A stretch of 64,000 bases of DNA from Pictodentalium vernedei (Eukaryota > Mollusca > Scaphopoda > Dentaliida > Dentaliidae), in NCBI GenBank assembly GCA_031216915.1, contig CM062297.1, positions 179,824,350-179,888,349 on the forward strand. The letters are read 5' to 3'. Below the pieces are notes generated by a model. The model worked only from the letters and a program-made list of their open reading frames with translations, had not been told where the DNA came from and made no database searches. Below are positions 1-13,800 of this stretch, in pieces (position 1 is the first letter of the stretch; each line of letters begins with the position of its first letter). A program made the position numbers and the translations under genes.

Positions 1-208
1 CGTAATATGCAAATTCAGCGGCTAAAAAAATATTATTTTTCAAAAAATTTCAACAAAACAATATCATGTGACCCCTCTTTGGAACGAGCTCGTCGAGCTC
101 GTTCCAATGAGGGGCCACATGATATGGTTTCGTTGAAATTTTTTGAAAAAATTAAAAAAATGATATTTAAAATAATAAATTTTGATATCGTCTGCGATGG
201 GTAAAGGG
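1..208. repeat. Foldback MITE, family P1, left end cut by the window
   Basis: Long hairpin: the arm around 40-90 (CAACAAAACAATATCATG...) pairs with 100-145, with an inner palindrome GAGCTCGTCGAGCTC at the centre. The right end reads GGGTAAAGGGTTAA. The family is repeated at 3463, 8977, 18964, 33517, 44451 and 61249. Termini are CCCTTTACC beside TTAA. Confidence 0.85.
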
Positions 209-557
209 TTAAGCAACGTTGAGCCCGGTTAGTCCTTGGATGGGTGACCATCTGAGCGATCGCTTCAGACTCCCGCGTTGTGTCCTTGGGCAAGGCAATT
301 AACCCTGATTGTCCACATGGGGGCATGATGACACTGAGTACTAAGGCGTACTGCACGTCGATGGTGTCTTCAACCAATCTAACCCTGCTTGTGCTGTAGT
401 GCAGAGTTACAATGTTGGAAAGCTGGCAGCTTCTCATTGTTGCCTGGTGGTTCACTACAGGTACTCTGGCTTCCTCCACCCATAAAACTGTCACCGGCAC
501 GATATGACCTTGTCTGTTAAAGTGTTGCTAAACCTTAATAAAATAAATAAATAAATA
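209..557 (+). mobile_element. SINE with 5S-rRNA-derived head
   Basis: The 5' part (AAGCAACGTTGAGCCCGG, then TTGGATGGGTGACC) is the internal promoter half of 5S rRNA. It continues into a shared body (CTTGGGCAAGGCA...TTAACC, CTTCAACCAATCTAACCCTG, TCCACCCATAAAACTGTCA) and ends in an (AATA)n tail. The 5S start is missing because the copy abuts the P1 element. Confidence 0.85.
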
Positions 558-737
558 CAGAGAATAAGAGTATTTATTGCACACCTACGCTTTTATTTTC
601 ATAAAATACAATTTTTTTCTGCAAAAACCGAAGTAAATTTTTTTGTATTGTCTTTGAACAATACAGATCTTGTGCGTGGACTTTTTAACTATTTCTTTTT
701 TGTTACGTTGAGTTATTTTGGGCAATAATTTGTGTTT

Positions 738-1515
738 TTAATATTTTTTTTTTTCACTAAACTGTAGGCTTGCAATAAATACAGAACAGCATATGCATTC
801 GAACTGTAATTTTTTACGGCAATCGATCAATTTCGGCGGAGGGATAATATTGAACAAGAAGCCAAAGGCTTCGAGTTCAATATTATCCCTCTGCCAAAAT
901 CGATTAATATTTTTTTTAGTAAACTGTAGGCATGCAATAAATACAGAACAGCATACGTGTTCAAAACTGTAATTTTTTACTGCACTCGATCGATTTTGGC
1001 GGAGGGATAATATTGAACTCAAAGCCTTCGGCTTCTTGTTCAGTACAGTGAAGCCCACTTAATTGAATATCTCTTAATTGTATATCCCTGTTAATTGAAT
1101 ATAATTTTGAAATCCAAAACCATTTGCCATGTTTTCAATACAAACTTGACCTGTTAACTGCATATGGGTTGTAGAGTAAACTCCTGTTAATTGTAAAACA
1201 ATTCTTGTAATATATCAAAAAATTACTCGGCCAATTATCAAATTTCGCATAATTTCCCCTAATTATTGATCAGCATGGCTTTCATCCATCCAGTACAGAC
1301 ATTTAATCTATTATATCTTGTTTGACAGAGCTCAAGGAGCTCTGTCAAACAAGATATAACAGAATAAATGCTCAATTGAATTCAGAAGACAGAAATATAC
1401 CCAAATCCCTGTTAATTGGATATTCCTGTTAATTGAATAAATTTCACCTGCAAAATGACTATTCAATTAACAGGATTCCCCTGTATTATTCCTCCGTCCA
1501 AATCGATATCATGCG
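738..1515. repeat. Foldback element P13, interrupted by a P2 MITE
   Basis: Arms with GGGATAATATTGAAC and its complement, and TAAACTGTAGGC...AATAAATACAGAACAGCAT, appear twice around inner loops of the type AAGCCAAAGGCTT. The right arm is split by the P2 element at 1046-1483 and resumes as TTATTCCTCCGTCCAAATCG. A related hairpin lies at 6750-6921. Confidence 0.75.
1046..1483. mobile_element. P2 MITE (TA-flanked, pogo-like ends)
   Basis: Ends CAGTGAAGCCCACTTAATTG and, inverted, CAGGGGAATCCTGTTAATTG, flanked on both sides by TA. The centre carries a strong hairpin, ATATCTTGTTTGACAGAGCTC and its complement. CAGT ends and a TA target are typical of the pogo/Tigger branch of Tc1/mariner, so this is probably a non-autonomous derivative. 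Other copies: 19554, 30286, 35472, 59132 and partial ones. Confidence 0.82.
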
Positions 1516-1572
1516 ATAAAAATGACAGTTTGAACGTGAATGCTATTCTGTTTATATGTCATTTACTTTCAG

Positions 1573-1805
1573 GTCACACAGAACACATCTGACTCAAATA
1601 TAACTTACACCATAGACATGGCAGCTGTATTATCAGAACAAGCAAAAACATCTTCTTTGGTCGAAAGTCTGTTACGTTCATCAGTGAAATTCACTTTTGG
1701 AGGATTAGAAAACAACCAAAATGCAAATATGACTGTTTATCAGAACATGTGGAACAATTTTGTTGGTCAGCTTGAAGCTTTATACACTGGTCCAAACAGT
1801 GCAAG
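1573..1805 (+). CDS. Exon A1 (cassette 1)
   Basis: Phase 0 start after a TTTCAG acceptor; donor GTAAG; ends with two bases of a split codon. It encodes about 78 residues. Sequons are visible at NTS, NIT and NMT. The block GGLENN...ANMTVY..MWNNFV.QLE recurs in exon A2 and in weaker form in A3, which is how the exon was recognised as one of a series. Upstream coding exons must exist outside the window because the exon opens on a phase-0 acceptor and not at a start codon. Confidence 0.85.
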
Positions 1806-4800
1806 GTAAGTTCTAAAGCAGTTTTTGTTTTTTGATTGAAAGGTATTTAAATGGACTTGACATGATGGAACAGGCTGGGTGTACTCACCTCCAGTGTAGT
1901 ACAGTATAAACTCACACACTAATGGTTTTCATCATGGTGAAGAGAAGAAATTGATTGTGCCCAAATTGGTAACCACTGATAGGGTGCTGTTATGAAGTAT
2001 TGAAAAGAAATAGATGCTTTCCACTTCTTGATTTCTTCCCCACACTCCCACTATGCAGCTTGCCACTTCGGATCACATGTTGACATTATAATCTCTCCAA
2101 TTGGATGAGCTGTACCATTTACGAGCTTTCTTTCGCCTCTGGATATGGTACATGGAGAGAAGCTCCATAGGGGAACCCCAGGAAGTGGAACATTGCATAT
2201 TTACTATGGTAAACAACTTTTGCTTTTTCGGGTGTAAAACTCAGTATCCAATTCCCGGGGTAAGATTCCTGTATGAACAACTGAATAAACTGACTTCATA
2301 CCTAGGGTGTGGTCATGATATAGGTGTAGGCATAGATACTGGCATAGAAATTGAAAATGACCTTAAACTGCAATTGTTTATTGGTGTATTGGATGGTATA
2401 TTGAAATCACAACCTCATTTAAGGACCATATTTTGACAAGTCATTCTGACTCATCAATATTCTCTCAGTAATGAGGTCTTGACTTCAATATACCACCTCG
2501 GAAACACTAGTGGTCGTAGTACCCACTATAAATGGAAATTCATGTAGAGATGTTGAGAGATGTTTTTGTGGCTATAACCTACTCTCAAAACACTTTAACC
2601 AAAAACTGACATTTAGATTTTATTTTTATTTTTTTTATATATAGAATAAACGTAAAGTGTTTTCAGTTAAAAAATTTATTCTATGAGTAGGATTAAGAAT
2701 GAAACCAGTTATCCTCTGGTGAGTCGGTTTCTTTCTTAATTCTATGAGTAGAATAAATTTGTTCTTGAAACACTTTGTTTATCCCATAAATCTTTGACGG
2801 GGCAGTCGTGGCGAAATCGTGCTGTTACTCACTACAAAACACAAGAAGTGAGGAGCACATTGGCCCAATTCGATCTCCAAGCAAAATTGCCCAAAATAAA
2901 CAAGGTGCATTGATACATTTCTGTCTAAAATAATTCCCCTACAAACTTGAGCTAAACTTGCAAAAATACTTTATTAAATGAACAATGTGTAGTGTTTTCT
3001 ACTGGCATTGTGTAGTACTTTCAAAAAGGTTTAAAGAAAACAACAAATGAACTAAGCAGATGACACATGCATTTGTTTATTTGCACTTTTCTAATTTGGA
3101 AAATAATACATCAATCATCATGCCCCCATCTTTCAGAATCAAACTTGTATGCTTTTCGACGCAGGGTTTCGATTGATTTAATTTGTGTTTTTGTTAATTG
3201 TGGTTCATTTTATTGTTAGGTAGAGTTGAAATGTGTCATATATTCTAAAACTCTTGGAATAAATTCTTTCAGTGTTAAACCTACAGGAAAAGTATATCAC
3301 CCTACCAGGTGAATAAATCAAAAATGTATCCAAGGCTTTTATTGTTCGAATAAACAGCCATTTACTGGATAAAATTATTTGTATATGTATTTATTATTTA
3401 ACATTATTGTGGTCCCATTAAGATGTAATGAGGTGAGGTTAGGCTAGGAAGTTGTGTGTTAACCCTTTACCCAACGTAACGGCCAAAACCGGCCAGCGCT
3501 ATTCTCAAAAATCGCCTATTAATTTTAATTATTTTTTCATTTTTTGTCTCAAAAACATAGGTTATGACCCCTCATTGGAACGAGCTCGTCGAGCTCGTTC
3601 CAATGAGGGGTCATAACCTATGTTTTTGAGACAAAAAATGAAAAAAAATAGTTATTCAAGAATTTTTTTTTCAAGTGTCGTCTGCTTTTCATGTTAGGTA
3701 AAGGGTTAACGTGGTTAACAGCCCGCTTCCAGCTAAATGTTTCGTTAACAGCCCCGACTCCGGTTATAGTTTATGTAATCCATCATACCAAACGCGCCAC
3801 TGGTTCCGAGATGATGAAATGTGCTTAACTGCAATGAATGTTAAAAAAACACGTGAAATTTGTGTGATTTCCCCATTACTTTGGTGATGAAGCATTCAAA
3901 TTGTCAAGGTGAATGTAATTAATTCATTACGGTAGATTTTTGTTAGTAGATTTTGGGAAAAGGCCAATTTTTTGTGGCAAACAAAAATATTTAAATTAAG
4001 CTATCATGTCATTGACCATGTGACGTTTTGTTTGTCTAGAAATAGATGACACATGTGTTTTGGTTAAATGTCATTGCAAAAACTCGGGATGTCACAATCA
4101 ACTGAACTTGATGAACAACCTTTGGATTTAACCATTTTAGAAGTGGTAATAATAGTAATAACAAGATTTTGTTGGGCGTCCCTGTTTATTAACTGCCCTC
4201 CAGGAATGATTAACAGCCGTCGGGCTGTTAATGGACCCTCTGGATGTTAATCATTCCTGTTGGGCCGTTAATAAACCGTAACGCCCTCCAAAATCATGTT
4301 ATTGGTATATTGAGTATTATTCTGAGTAGAAAAGTAACTCACTTGTAGAGGTAACTGTTTGTAGCGATGTAGCTACAACTGTACAACAGTTACAACACTT
4401 ACTACAACAACTGTTCATTTCAATTTATTGTGCTTTATGACCAGTAACCAGTCTTTTTCCAAGAAAACATGTGATAAAAGTGAAGTATCAGTCCTATCAG
4501 TCAGGTTTGTTTAAAAATGTTTATTGTTGTTGTTGTTTCGATGTTACAAAGTCAACAACTCCGCCATGGAGACTGGCTGTCATCCATACGTGGGCAGGGA
4601 TCTCTAAAATGAGTTTTAATTTCATTTGAAATTTCTGTTCCGAGTTCATTAAAATTGACCTGAGCCAAGGTTTAGTGAGGCTCAGATCGATTTTAGTGAA
4701 CAAGGTTCATAAATTTGAGATTCTTTTTATCACATAATGTGTAATTTAACCTTTCACCTAACGTAACGACTAAACTGGCCAGTGCTATTCACAAAAATGC

Positions 4801-7800
4801 CAAGAAAATTTTTTTTTCAACTTTTCCTTTGAGAACACAGCTTATGGCACATCACTGGAATGAGCTCATCAAGCTCATTCCAATGAGGGGTCATAAGCTA
4901 TGTTTCTGGGGCAAAAAATGGAAATATTTAGTTTTTCAAGAAATGTTTTTTGGCAATTGTCTGCTGTTTTTATTTCATAAACAGTTTATGAAATATAAGA
5001 GAAGATTAATTTGATTCTTCCTCTGAAACCAACTCACAACTGTATAACATCAACTTTTTACATCATTCACATATTAGACGTGTTACAATCAATATTTTCT
5101 ATAATGAGCTGTTTGGTTTCTGAACCTTTTTCGCTGCATTTGGGCAGAAATATTGCATGGTGTTGCATACTTTTTTTAAGATGATGGCAATGATCACAGA
5201 ACAGTGGCATCAAATTGAAAAACAGCCAACATCCCCCCCCCCCCCCTGCTCCTCAACTGAGCCCCCCCCCCCCACCTGCCCCCCCCCCCCCTCAATTCTA
5301 CCATTGTGGGCTCAGTCAAGACTTAAAATTTCCTGCAGAAATTATCAATGCTTCCCATTAGTTATTAACCCCTTTACCTAACAAATGAGCCAATCCACCT
5401 GCATAATTTACAAATTGAGCCGTTGAATAAAAACATTTTCAAAAGTTTCAACAAAACCATATCATGTGCCCTCTCCCCTCATTTTTGAAATGATCTTGTC
5501 CAGCTCATTCCAGTAGTGGGGGGAGGAGTCATATGATATGGTTTTGTTGTAAATTTGTTTTTTTCAGTTTTGACAAAAAGTAAGTTTTTATATCATGTGC
5601 ATAAGGTAAAAGATTATTTTTGTTGAAACATTTATGGGCTATGATCTCCAACCAGAAAAAGAGTTTTCCAAGCTGCTGTTAACACTTTACCTAACACATT
5701 AGTTTTTAAAAGTAAATTAAATTTCTCATTTTTCAAAAACAAATTTGACAATTTTTCAATAAAACCATAAAACCATACAAATATGAATATGATTAGAGCC
5801 AGCAGCTGATTCTAATGATATCCATATTTGTATGGTTTTATTGAGAAACTTCCCTGATATTTTAGACTGTGGTAGGCTTTTTCTGGTTAATTTTCTGGCC
5901 GGTTTTTGCTGCTATGTTAGGTAAAGGGTTATAGGAGACATGAATAAATATAAACCTAGATTGATTTTTTTTTTCTTTTTTGCAGAAACATCAATAATAT
6001 TGCTTTTGTTTTTGAACACATGTTTTACAAAATGGATAATCCATATGCTAGAGGCAGTGCAGCATTCAATAACTTTTACGTCAAGTTCCTTAAGGAAGTC
6101 AACAAAGTGTTGTACAAAATTAATGGTGAGTATTGAGTCTTTACCACACACCTATTAATGTAAAACATGGGATTTCCACTGTTATGCCCGTACGATAAAA
6201 ATAAAGTTGTATCGCACATGTGGTGATACAAAACACGTTCGATTTCATTTCCAATGTAAACAGAGAAGAAACCCGTCTAAATAAATCACGTCAAATCATT
6301 GGTCAAATGCATCAGAGTCGAGATCACTTGGAAATTCTAAGTTCCTCATTTAGATTTGTTTACCCAGAATATTTAAACAATCAGATTCGAGTCAAAAATT
6401 TACAAAATAAGAATAACATTCTGACTGCTTGTTTCTTGATAAATACTTGCCACAACTGGCCATATTATGATAGAGTGTGCTATACTTATTAGCTATTTAA
6501 AAACTTTTTGTTGTGTTATTCCCCGCAGTCAGTTTAGTCAATAAGTTTGATCAGCATGACCGTGACACTGATCGCTGTCAATTGGTTTTGACCAATTGAA
6601 TGCCGTAAAAATTAAAAAGCAAATTAGGATTGGTACCCTGCCCATTAACAGTGTTGTCTTGGCAACGAAGGAAAAGCAGCGATTTATTCAACTTAGAAAG
6701 TGTTTTTAGTTTAATTTTCATGTAGACTGGTTGTTACATGGGAGGTGTATGATAAATACAGAACCACACATACGTTTGAATGGGTTAAGAATTATCGCAC
6801 TCAATTGCTTTGGCCTAGGACATCTCTCGAGCCTTTGGCTCTCGTGATGTCCTGGGCCAAAGCAATCTCATGCAATAATTCTGAACCCATTCAAACATAT
6901 GTGCAGTTCTGTATATTTACCATTTTAGGCATTTTTTTTTAGAATAGAAAAAAACCAAGATAGTTCAACATCAAAATGTTGAGCTGTAACCAGATTGACA
7001 CTTATACAACAGAAATTGATGGTACAGTGCAGTCACTGTGGACTGGTCATAATCCATGCATGAGCAGATGTCCACCCATGCGTTTACCAGGTAATAAAAA
7101 TCATCAGCAAAATTTTAATTAATGAAGCACCAGGTTGTACCTGGTGCTTCATTAATTAAATTTTTGGTGATTATTCCTATAATTAGTGTCTAGAATCTAA
7201 TATTATTATGGCCATGGAAGTATTGCCCACCCATGGAAAGTGACCAGTCCATGGCGGCCATACTGAAGTACACAAAATATTAGAAAAAGAAAGATTGATC
7301 AATACAATCATGCTACAGATGTATGAGAGGGTTTTAACCCTTTGATACTTCTGTACGTCTTACGACGTACGAAATCAAACAGCGCGTTGATACTTTGTGG
7401 TCATTTGTTTTGTTATTATTTTTCGATTTTTTAAAGTTATAACCTCAATTCCTATTTACTCCTGAATAGTGCTCAGTGACAACCATTGATCCAAATGTTA
7501 TCGCATCTTAAAATACTAAATCCTGCTGTCAAGTCTTCTTAACTGGTTGAGTGCTAGAAGCCACTATTAGGGCTTTCAAAAAATGAGGATACCAGGGCAA
7601 AAGCCAACACTTTCCTTGCTTATATTTCATATTCAGTCAAATACAAATAATATTTTGTTTAAATAAATTTGTTTTATTACAAATTATTGGGGAGTGCCTG
7701 TGGGCACTCTCCAATAATTTGTAATAAAACAAGTTTTGAATAACAAATTCAGATCAATAATATAATCTAGCCCTCAACCAGGTAATCACTAATGTGAAAA

Positions 7801-10800
7801 ATATCTTGTTATTTGTACTTTTCGATGTTTGACTTCACATTTTGAAAAATGTTGAAGAAACTGAATTCCCAGTGATGTTTGAACGTCAGGATGATTAAAG
7901 TCTCAAAGGGTTAATTTGGAGAATCGGTGTAGAACATGAATAAATGAAAAATTATATAGATAGATAGAAGTCCATCCCAGCTGTGTTTTCAGCGATCAAT
8001 ACCAGACAAATCCCACGTTCATGGTGGTACCAGGGAACAAATCCCCACCAGCATTAAATGGCACTTCATGTGGCTGTACTTAAACCTTGGGACTGTAGGC
8101 CCTTGTTAGAACTGGAGTGCAGAAAGCTCCCTCTTAAGATTAGCTTCAGTAATAGTTGCTGGTAACTAATTCCAGAGCTGGAGTATCCTGGGAATGTAGC
8201 TGAGTTTGTAAATGTCTGTTGATGTTATATAATGGTTGAAGCTGGTGGTGTTGACACGCTGAGAATCGCAGAACACCACTTTTAACTCCTTGCATGCTGC
8301 TTTCAGGTATTCCTTCCCAGGACTCAAAGTCACTTGTCACTGAAATATGTATAGTGTGGGCACATTTAACCAAATTAACTTGCTGTAAATTGGCTCAGTA
8401 GGTAGAGGTGCAGACTGCAAGCTGAAAGGTCCTTGGTTCGAATCCCACCTGTGGCAACAGTGTTGTGTCATTGGACAAGACACTTCACCTCCATTTCCCA
8501 TGTGGGAGCCTGGTGACATTGTGTACTAAAGTGTACTGTACGTCGATGATGCACCTGTCTTCAACCAATGCTAACCATGCTTGTGTGGAGTTAGTATGTT
8601 TGGATGCTGACAGTTGCTTGCCATTCCTCAGTGGTTCTCTCCAGCTACACCGGCTTCCTCCACCTATCAAACTGTTAAGGTCATGGTTAGTCATTGTGCA
8701 GAAATATGTGACCTTGAACAGCAATAAATAAATAAATAAATTGAAGTGACTTTTTGATCAATGATTTGTTGAGTTCAATTTGGATGAATTTTTCATTAAA
8801 TCTAGTGATGACTAGATTGGATGAAAATTTTTGAGAAAATAATCAGCGGGTTAAAACCTGTTGTCTTTCATGAAGTGATGAAGTTCAGTTGATGAAGTTC
8901 CTTTCTGTGGTACACTGTTGGAAAAGACCCTGATCAGGACTTTTGTTGTTGTTGCTGTTCATATCTGTAAGTTTAACCCTTTACCCAATGCAGACGATAT
9001 CAAAATTTATTATTTTAAATATCATTTTTTCAAATTTTTCAAAAAATTTCAACCAAACCATATCATGTGACCCCTCGCTGGAACGAGCTCGACGAGCTCG
9101 TTCCAACGAGGGGTCACATGATATGGTTTTGTTGAAATGTTTTGAAAAATTAATATTTTTTCAACTGCTGAATTTGCATATTACACGGGCGGATGTGGGC
9201 GATTCGTTGGGTAAAGGGTTATATGTACTTCAAAGAATTATGTACACTTTTACAATTACAAATATTTTGTTATACCCCCACTCTTGAAGCGAATGGGGGT
9301 ATACTGGATTACATGCATCTGCCCTAGATCCCTCCATCCATCCCTCTCTCCCTCCCTCCCCATCCTTCTGTCTGTCTGCAGTGATATCTTACTAGTGAGT
9401 GGATAGATTTATATGAAATTTGGTATGAGGGATACCCTTATGACAAGCCGCTCCTGCACATATTATAAAAATGTTGCCTACATTTTATCAACAGAGTTAT
9501 GATCCTTACTTAGTTTTTAATTTATTTATGCTTCATCTGCCCAGAACTACTATGGGCATATAATTCCCCTAAATATGTCTTTCTTGCTGGTATGATGTTA
9601 TCTGTAGTTTATGGGGAAATATATGAAAATAACAACTGGTATCAGTTGAATTTTATGGGAAAAATGTGAAAATAGCAAAGTAACTTTTGCTTGGAAAAAT
9701 GCTTATTTTAACGAGACAGATTTTAAGCTTTTTCATATTGTAATCTGCCCAGCTGAATGTACACTGATGTTTTTTCTTAGAAAAGTTTCTTGCATAAATG
9801 ACTGGTTATAAACTTCTTTTAATTCAGTGTTTTTCTTTCATTTCAGAAACTCGTACATTTGATGTAATCGACTACTTCAACTCAGCGCAACTGAAGAAGA
9901 TGCTTACAAGAAATCAGAATAATCCAGTTATTTTGGAAACCATGTTTCAAACAGTCTTACACCTCGTGAAAAATCCTTTGAAAGTAAATTGCATTTTATT
10001 TTTATTTTCTATTTTTTTCCCATACACAAAAGGAGAAACAGTAATCAAGCCAGAAAATAAGCAGACTATCATCTGCAAAATGAGGTCCCCAGAGGGTGAA
10101 TTTAGTGATGCTACCCTGCACAGCAGAGTAGCATCACTAAATTTACCCTCTGTGAACCTCAATCTGAATCAGGGTCTCAAAAGTAAACAGAAAGAGGTAC
10201 CCAGAGGATAAATTGGCCCACTGTATGGGATAGCATCATAAAATTCACCCTCTGGGGACCTCATTCTGCAAATGTCAGACTGCTTATTTTCAGGCCGGAC
10301 AGTGATATATTGTAGTTGTCTTCTACAATGCTTATCAGTGAGGAACTAACATTTGTAAGTCTTCAGGATACTCAAAGCCATGCTGTAGATACACTGGGAC
10401 AATACCCCCCCCCCCCCCCCCCCCCAACCCTAACACCAACTTGTTATTGGGAATTTTTTCTCGCCAGGAAAGTTTTGCAGAATAGGAGAATTATGTTACA
10501 ATTTGGTTAAAACAAATGTTCTTAGACTGAATTTTTGGGTGTAAAACTAGAGAGATTTGGATATCCCAATCAGAAATCTGTTGAAAAATGTTGATTGTGT
10601 GCTGGAAATGTTTGGACCCTGCCCCCCACCAGCAAAAAAGCTATATCAGAGCACTGAGTGACTGGAGACATCTGGAGACACCACAATATGGGATGTGAGT
10701 GTGGGTGATTTTTTAACTGGTAGAGTGCTAAGTTTTTTGGCCTGTTAAAATTTTGTTGACAAGTTATTGCCTTGCTACAATTTATGGGAGAGTGCCTACA

Positions 10801-13800
10801 GGCACTCTCCTATAAATTTTAGCAGGGCAATTCCATCCAGACTAAATAATATCACATCAAGAATTAATTGAAGCACAACCACAGAATATCAAGCCTTTAA
10901 GCTGTGGAACCTACACCTCAGGATAAAGCCCCAAAATGGGCTTCCAGCACTCTACCAGTTAAAACCTGAGCTTTGGTTGCCACGCCGAGTGATCAGGCTC
11001 CAACTAAAAACTAATCATACCACAGGAGACACATGTGATGGACAATGATCTCTTTGTTATACCACATTAATTTGGCTTGAGGTATCAGTTAAAAAATCAC
11101 ATATCAAGCCAAAGGTGGGAAAAGATTAATTTCTCATCATTAATAATTTAGTTTATGTTGACTATAAATTATTTCTTACTTGGCTGTGAAGCAGCTCAAA
11201 GAGTTGTCCAAAATAATGGTTTCAGTATTAACATTAATTCTTTTTTTCATAGGCTGCAAAGCTGGCGAATGTACAGGTGTTAAAGGAAATGTGTGTAAAT
11301 GTGACAGTGTTTGAAGATTTTGTTGTAATACCTGCATCCAGCAAATTAACATCGTCCGAAATGCAAGGCATCTTTTGTAATACAGATGTTAACATAACCA
11401 AGCTAATGGAAGAACTGACTGCCAATCCCATCTCAGTTGTCATTAATGAGTATCTATATCAGGTTTGTAAAACTTTTGAAAATGTAATTTCAGATTGTAT
11501 TCACTAATGTGGTTATCTTTAAAAGTGCTGAAAGCCACATTTGTGGCTTTGCACTGCATGCATTATCTTGTTTTTTCCTCAGCAGTTGAATCAAAATGTT
11601 TATATAGAATTATTTTGTAAAAATTTATTGGACATTGCCGACAATAACTCTACAATGCACTGAAATAAAAATAATTATTTATAAACAAGTTTTGACTGTA
11701 CTAAGGCTACCCCATGCTGGTAGTCTGGTATCTTTAACTCCTTCTATGCTGCTGGCAGATATTCCCACCCAGGACAGGATTTCTCTTGCCACTAAATTTA
11801 GTATACTTTGGGCAAGTTTAATTCAATTTATCCCCTGAAAATTGAATGGATTTTTCACCAATGATTTTTTTTAGTTATATGTAGATGACTTTTTCATCAA
11901 ATCTAGTCATGGCTGCTGCAGAAAAAAATATCTTGAAAATATTCAGCAGGTTAAATGTTAAGAGTTAGTGATTCGGACCGGACTGGACCCCCTCTCCCCC
12001 CCCCCCTCCCAAGATGGTCCAGTCCACTGTCAGTGCAGTCTTGTTTGGTACAGTACAGGTCTCTCCGGTCGTGTATCCATGCCTGGACCAGTCCAAAGTG
12101 GTCCGGTCCACTCATATGTTAATGAATTGCCCATTTTCGCAAAGGTGTTAATCTTTTTATTAAAAAATAAAATTGACTGCTTTGCAAAGAGTGTATATAC
12201 AATGTTTGATGATTGTGTGTGACATTGTCTGTCTCGAGTGGTAGTGGTGGCAAGGGAACACTGCAATAGCCCATGCAGTAATGCGAATATACACTATTAT
12301 ATTCATTTCACATCCTTTTTAGGCAATACACCTTATTGAACAGGGAAAAAACGGTGAATAAGATTCATGTATTTCACATGCTGAATAAAAGATGGAACTG
12401 TTTAAAAGGGGACCATATCTTGATGTTTTGGCAGACTTCTGGCCACAAGTTGGCAACATCAAAAACATGCGTCTCCCCACAAAGCCGCATTCAACTGAAT
12501 CACTGACACATGCAGCATGGGGATGGTGACTTCTATAAATGTGATTGTGATGTTTTCACAGCATAAAATATTTGACTATTAACCACATGAACCAATTAAT
12601 ACATCGTTGCTAATTGTATGTTGGGATATATACGCGATAAATTCGCGATAGTTGGCTCAATGTAAAATAGTGGACCAGACTGGAAAATACCGGACAAGGA
12701 GTGCAAACCAGCCTAAACTCATCCAATGACTCCCATACAGGCAACCAACAATGATGTAAAATCACTTGTCAAAATAAATGCATCCCACCAGTCATTTTTT
12801 CACGGAAGAATTCACTTGGGACAACTTTTTCAAAGCAATATAAAACCATTGTTTGTGGCTGTATCGGGACTAGAGAGTTAAAAAAGAACTGTGTAGTTCT
12901 AATATGTGTAACTCAGTTTGAATAAGCTGCATAATAAATGTAACATGGTTGGGTTTTGAAACCCCATCTGGAAGTATAATAAGTGGGACATTTCAACTTT
13001 TACAAGAACTTTTCACATGCAGAAAGTCCACTTTATTGTATTGTTCAGAATAGAATATCCCTGTTAAATACATATGACTTTCAATCACCAAACCATTTAA
13101 ATTTAACCTCTTAACTGGTTGAGTACTAGAAGCCACTATCAGAGCTTTCAGAAATTCAAGATTCGAGGGCAGATGCTAACATTTTCCTTGCTCATGTTTC
13201 AGATTCAGTGAAACACCAATAATATTTTGTTCATATAAGTTTGTTCTATTGCAAATTATTGGAGAGTGCCTGTTGGCACTCTCCAATAATTTGTAATAAA
13301 ACAAATTTTGATGAATAAATTCAGACCACCAAAAATAATATAGTGCTCAGCCAGTTAATTGCATACAAGTCAAGGGCGCTGAAAGTATCTGAGGGCAAGG
13401 GGCAGGGGTATAAAATAGAGCACTCTTCTTGAGGTTTGAGTTAAGACCGTGTGTTTACAACATATCCTAAATTGTAATGTGACACTCAATAGTGTTGACA
13501 TTATATGTATATCGTACCTTGAGAGAAACAAGATGCCATCTGCAATGCTAAAGCATTGCAGATGGCACCTTGTTCCTCTTAAGGTGAATCAAGGGATGAT
13601 ATAAAGCTATAGAAATCATCCCGCTTATTGTATAGATTCTTTGTTTGATGATCAACCAAATTCCAATGTTATACCTGATACACATCCTCACCCAACCCAC
13701 CCCCATTGGCATTGGCACATGTAACATGTGTTAAGGGGGTGCGGGGGCATTGCGGTAACCTGTTCTCATCAGATCACCGAAGTTAAGCAACGTCGAGCCC

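Noticed and set aside
8388..8460. Possible tRNA gene
   Set aside because: A and B boxes are exact, but the head passes straight into the SINE body and no acceptor stem closes.
9798..10211. 137-codon ORF as one gene
   Set aside because: The first part is exon C1; after its GT donor the frame runs through intron sequence into a foldback transposon.
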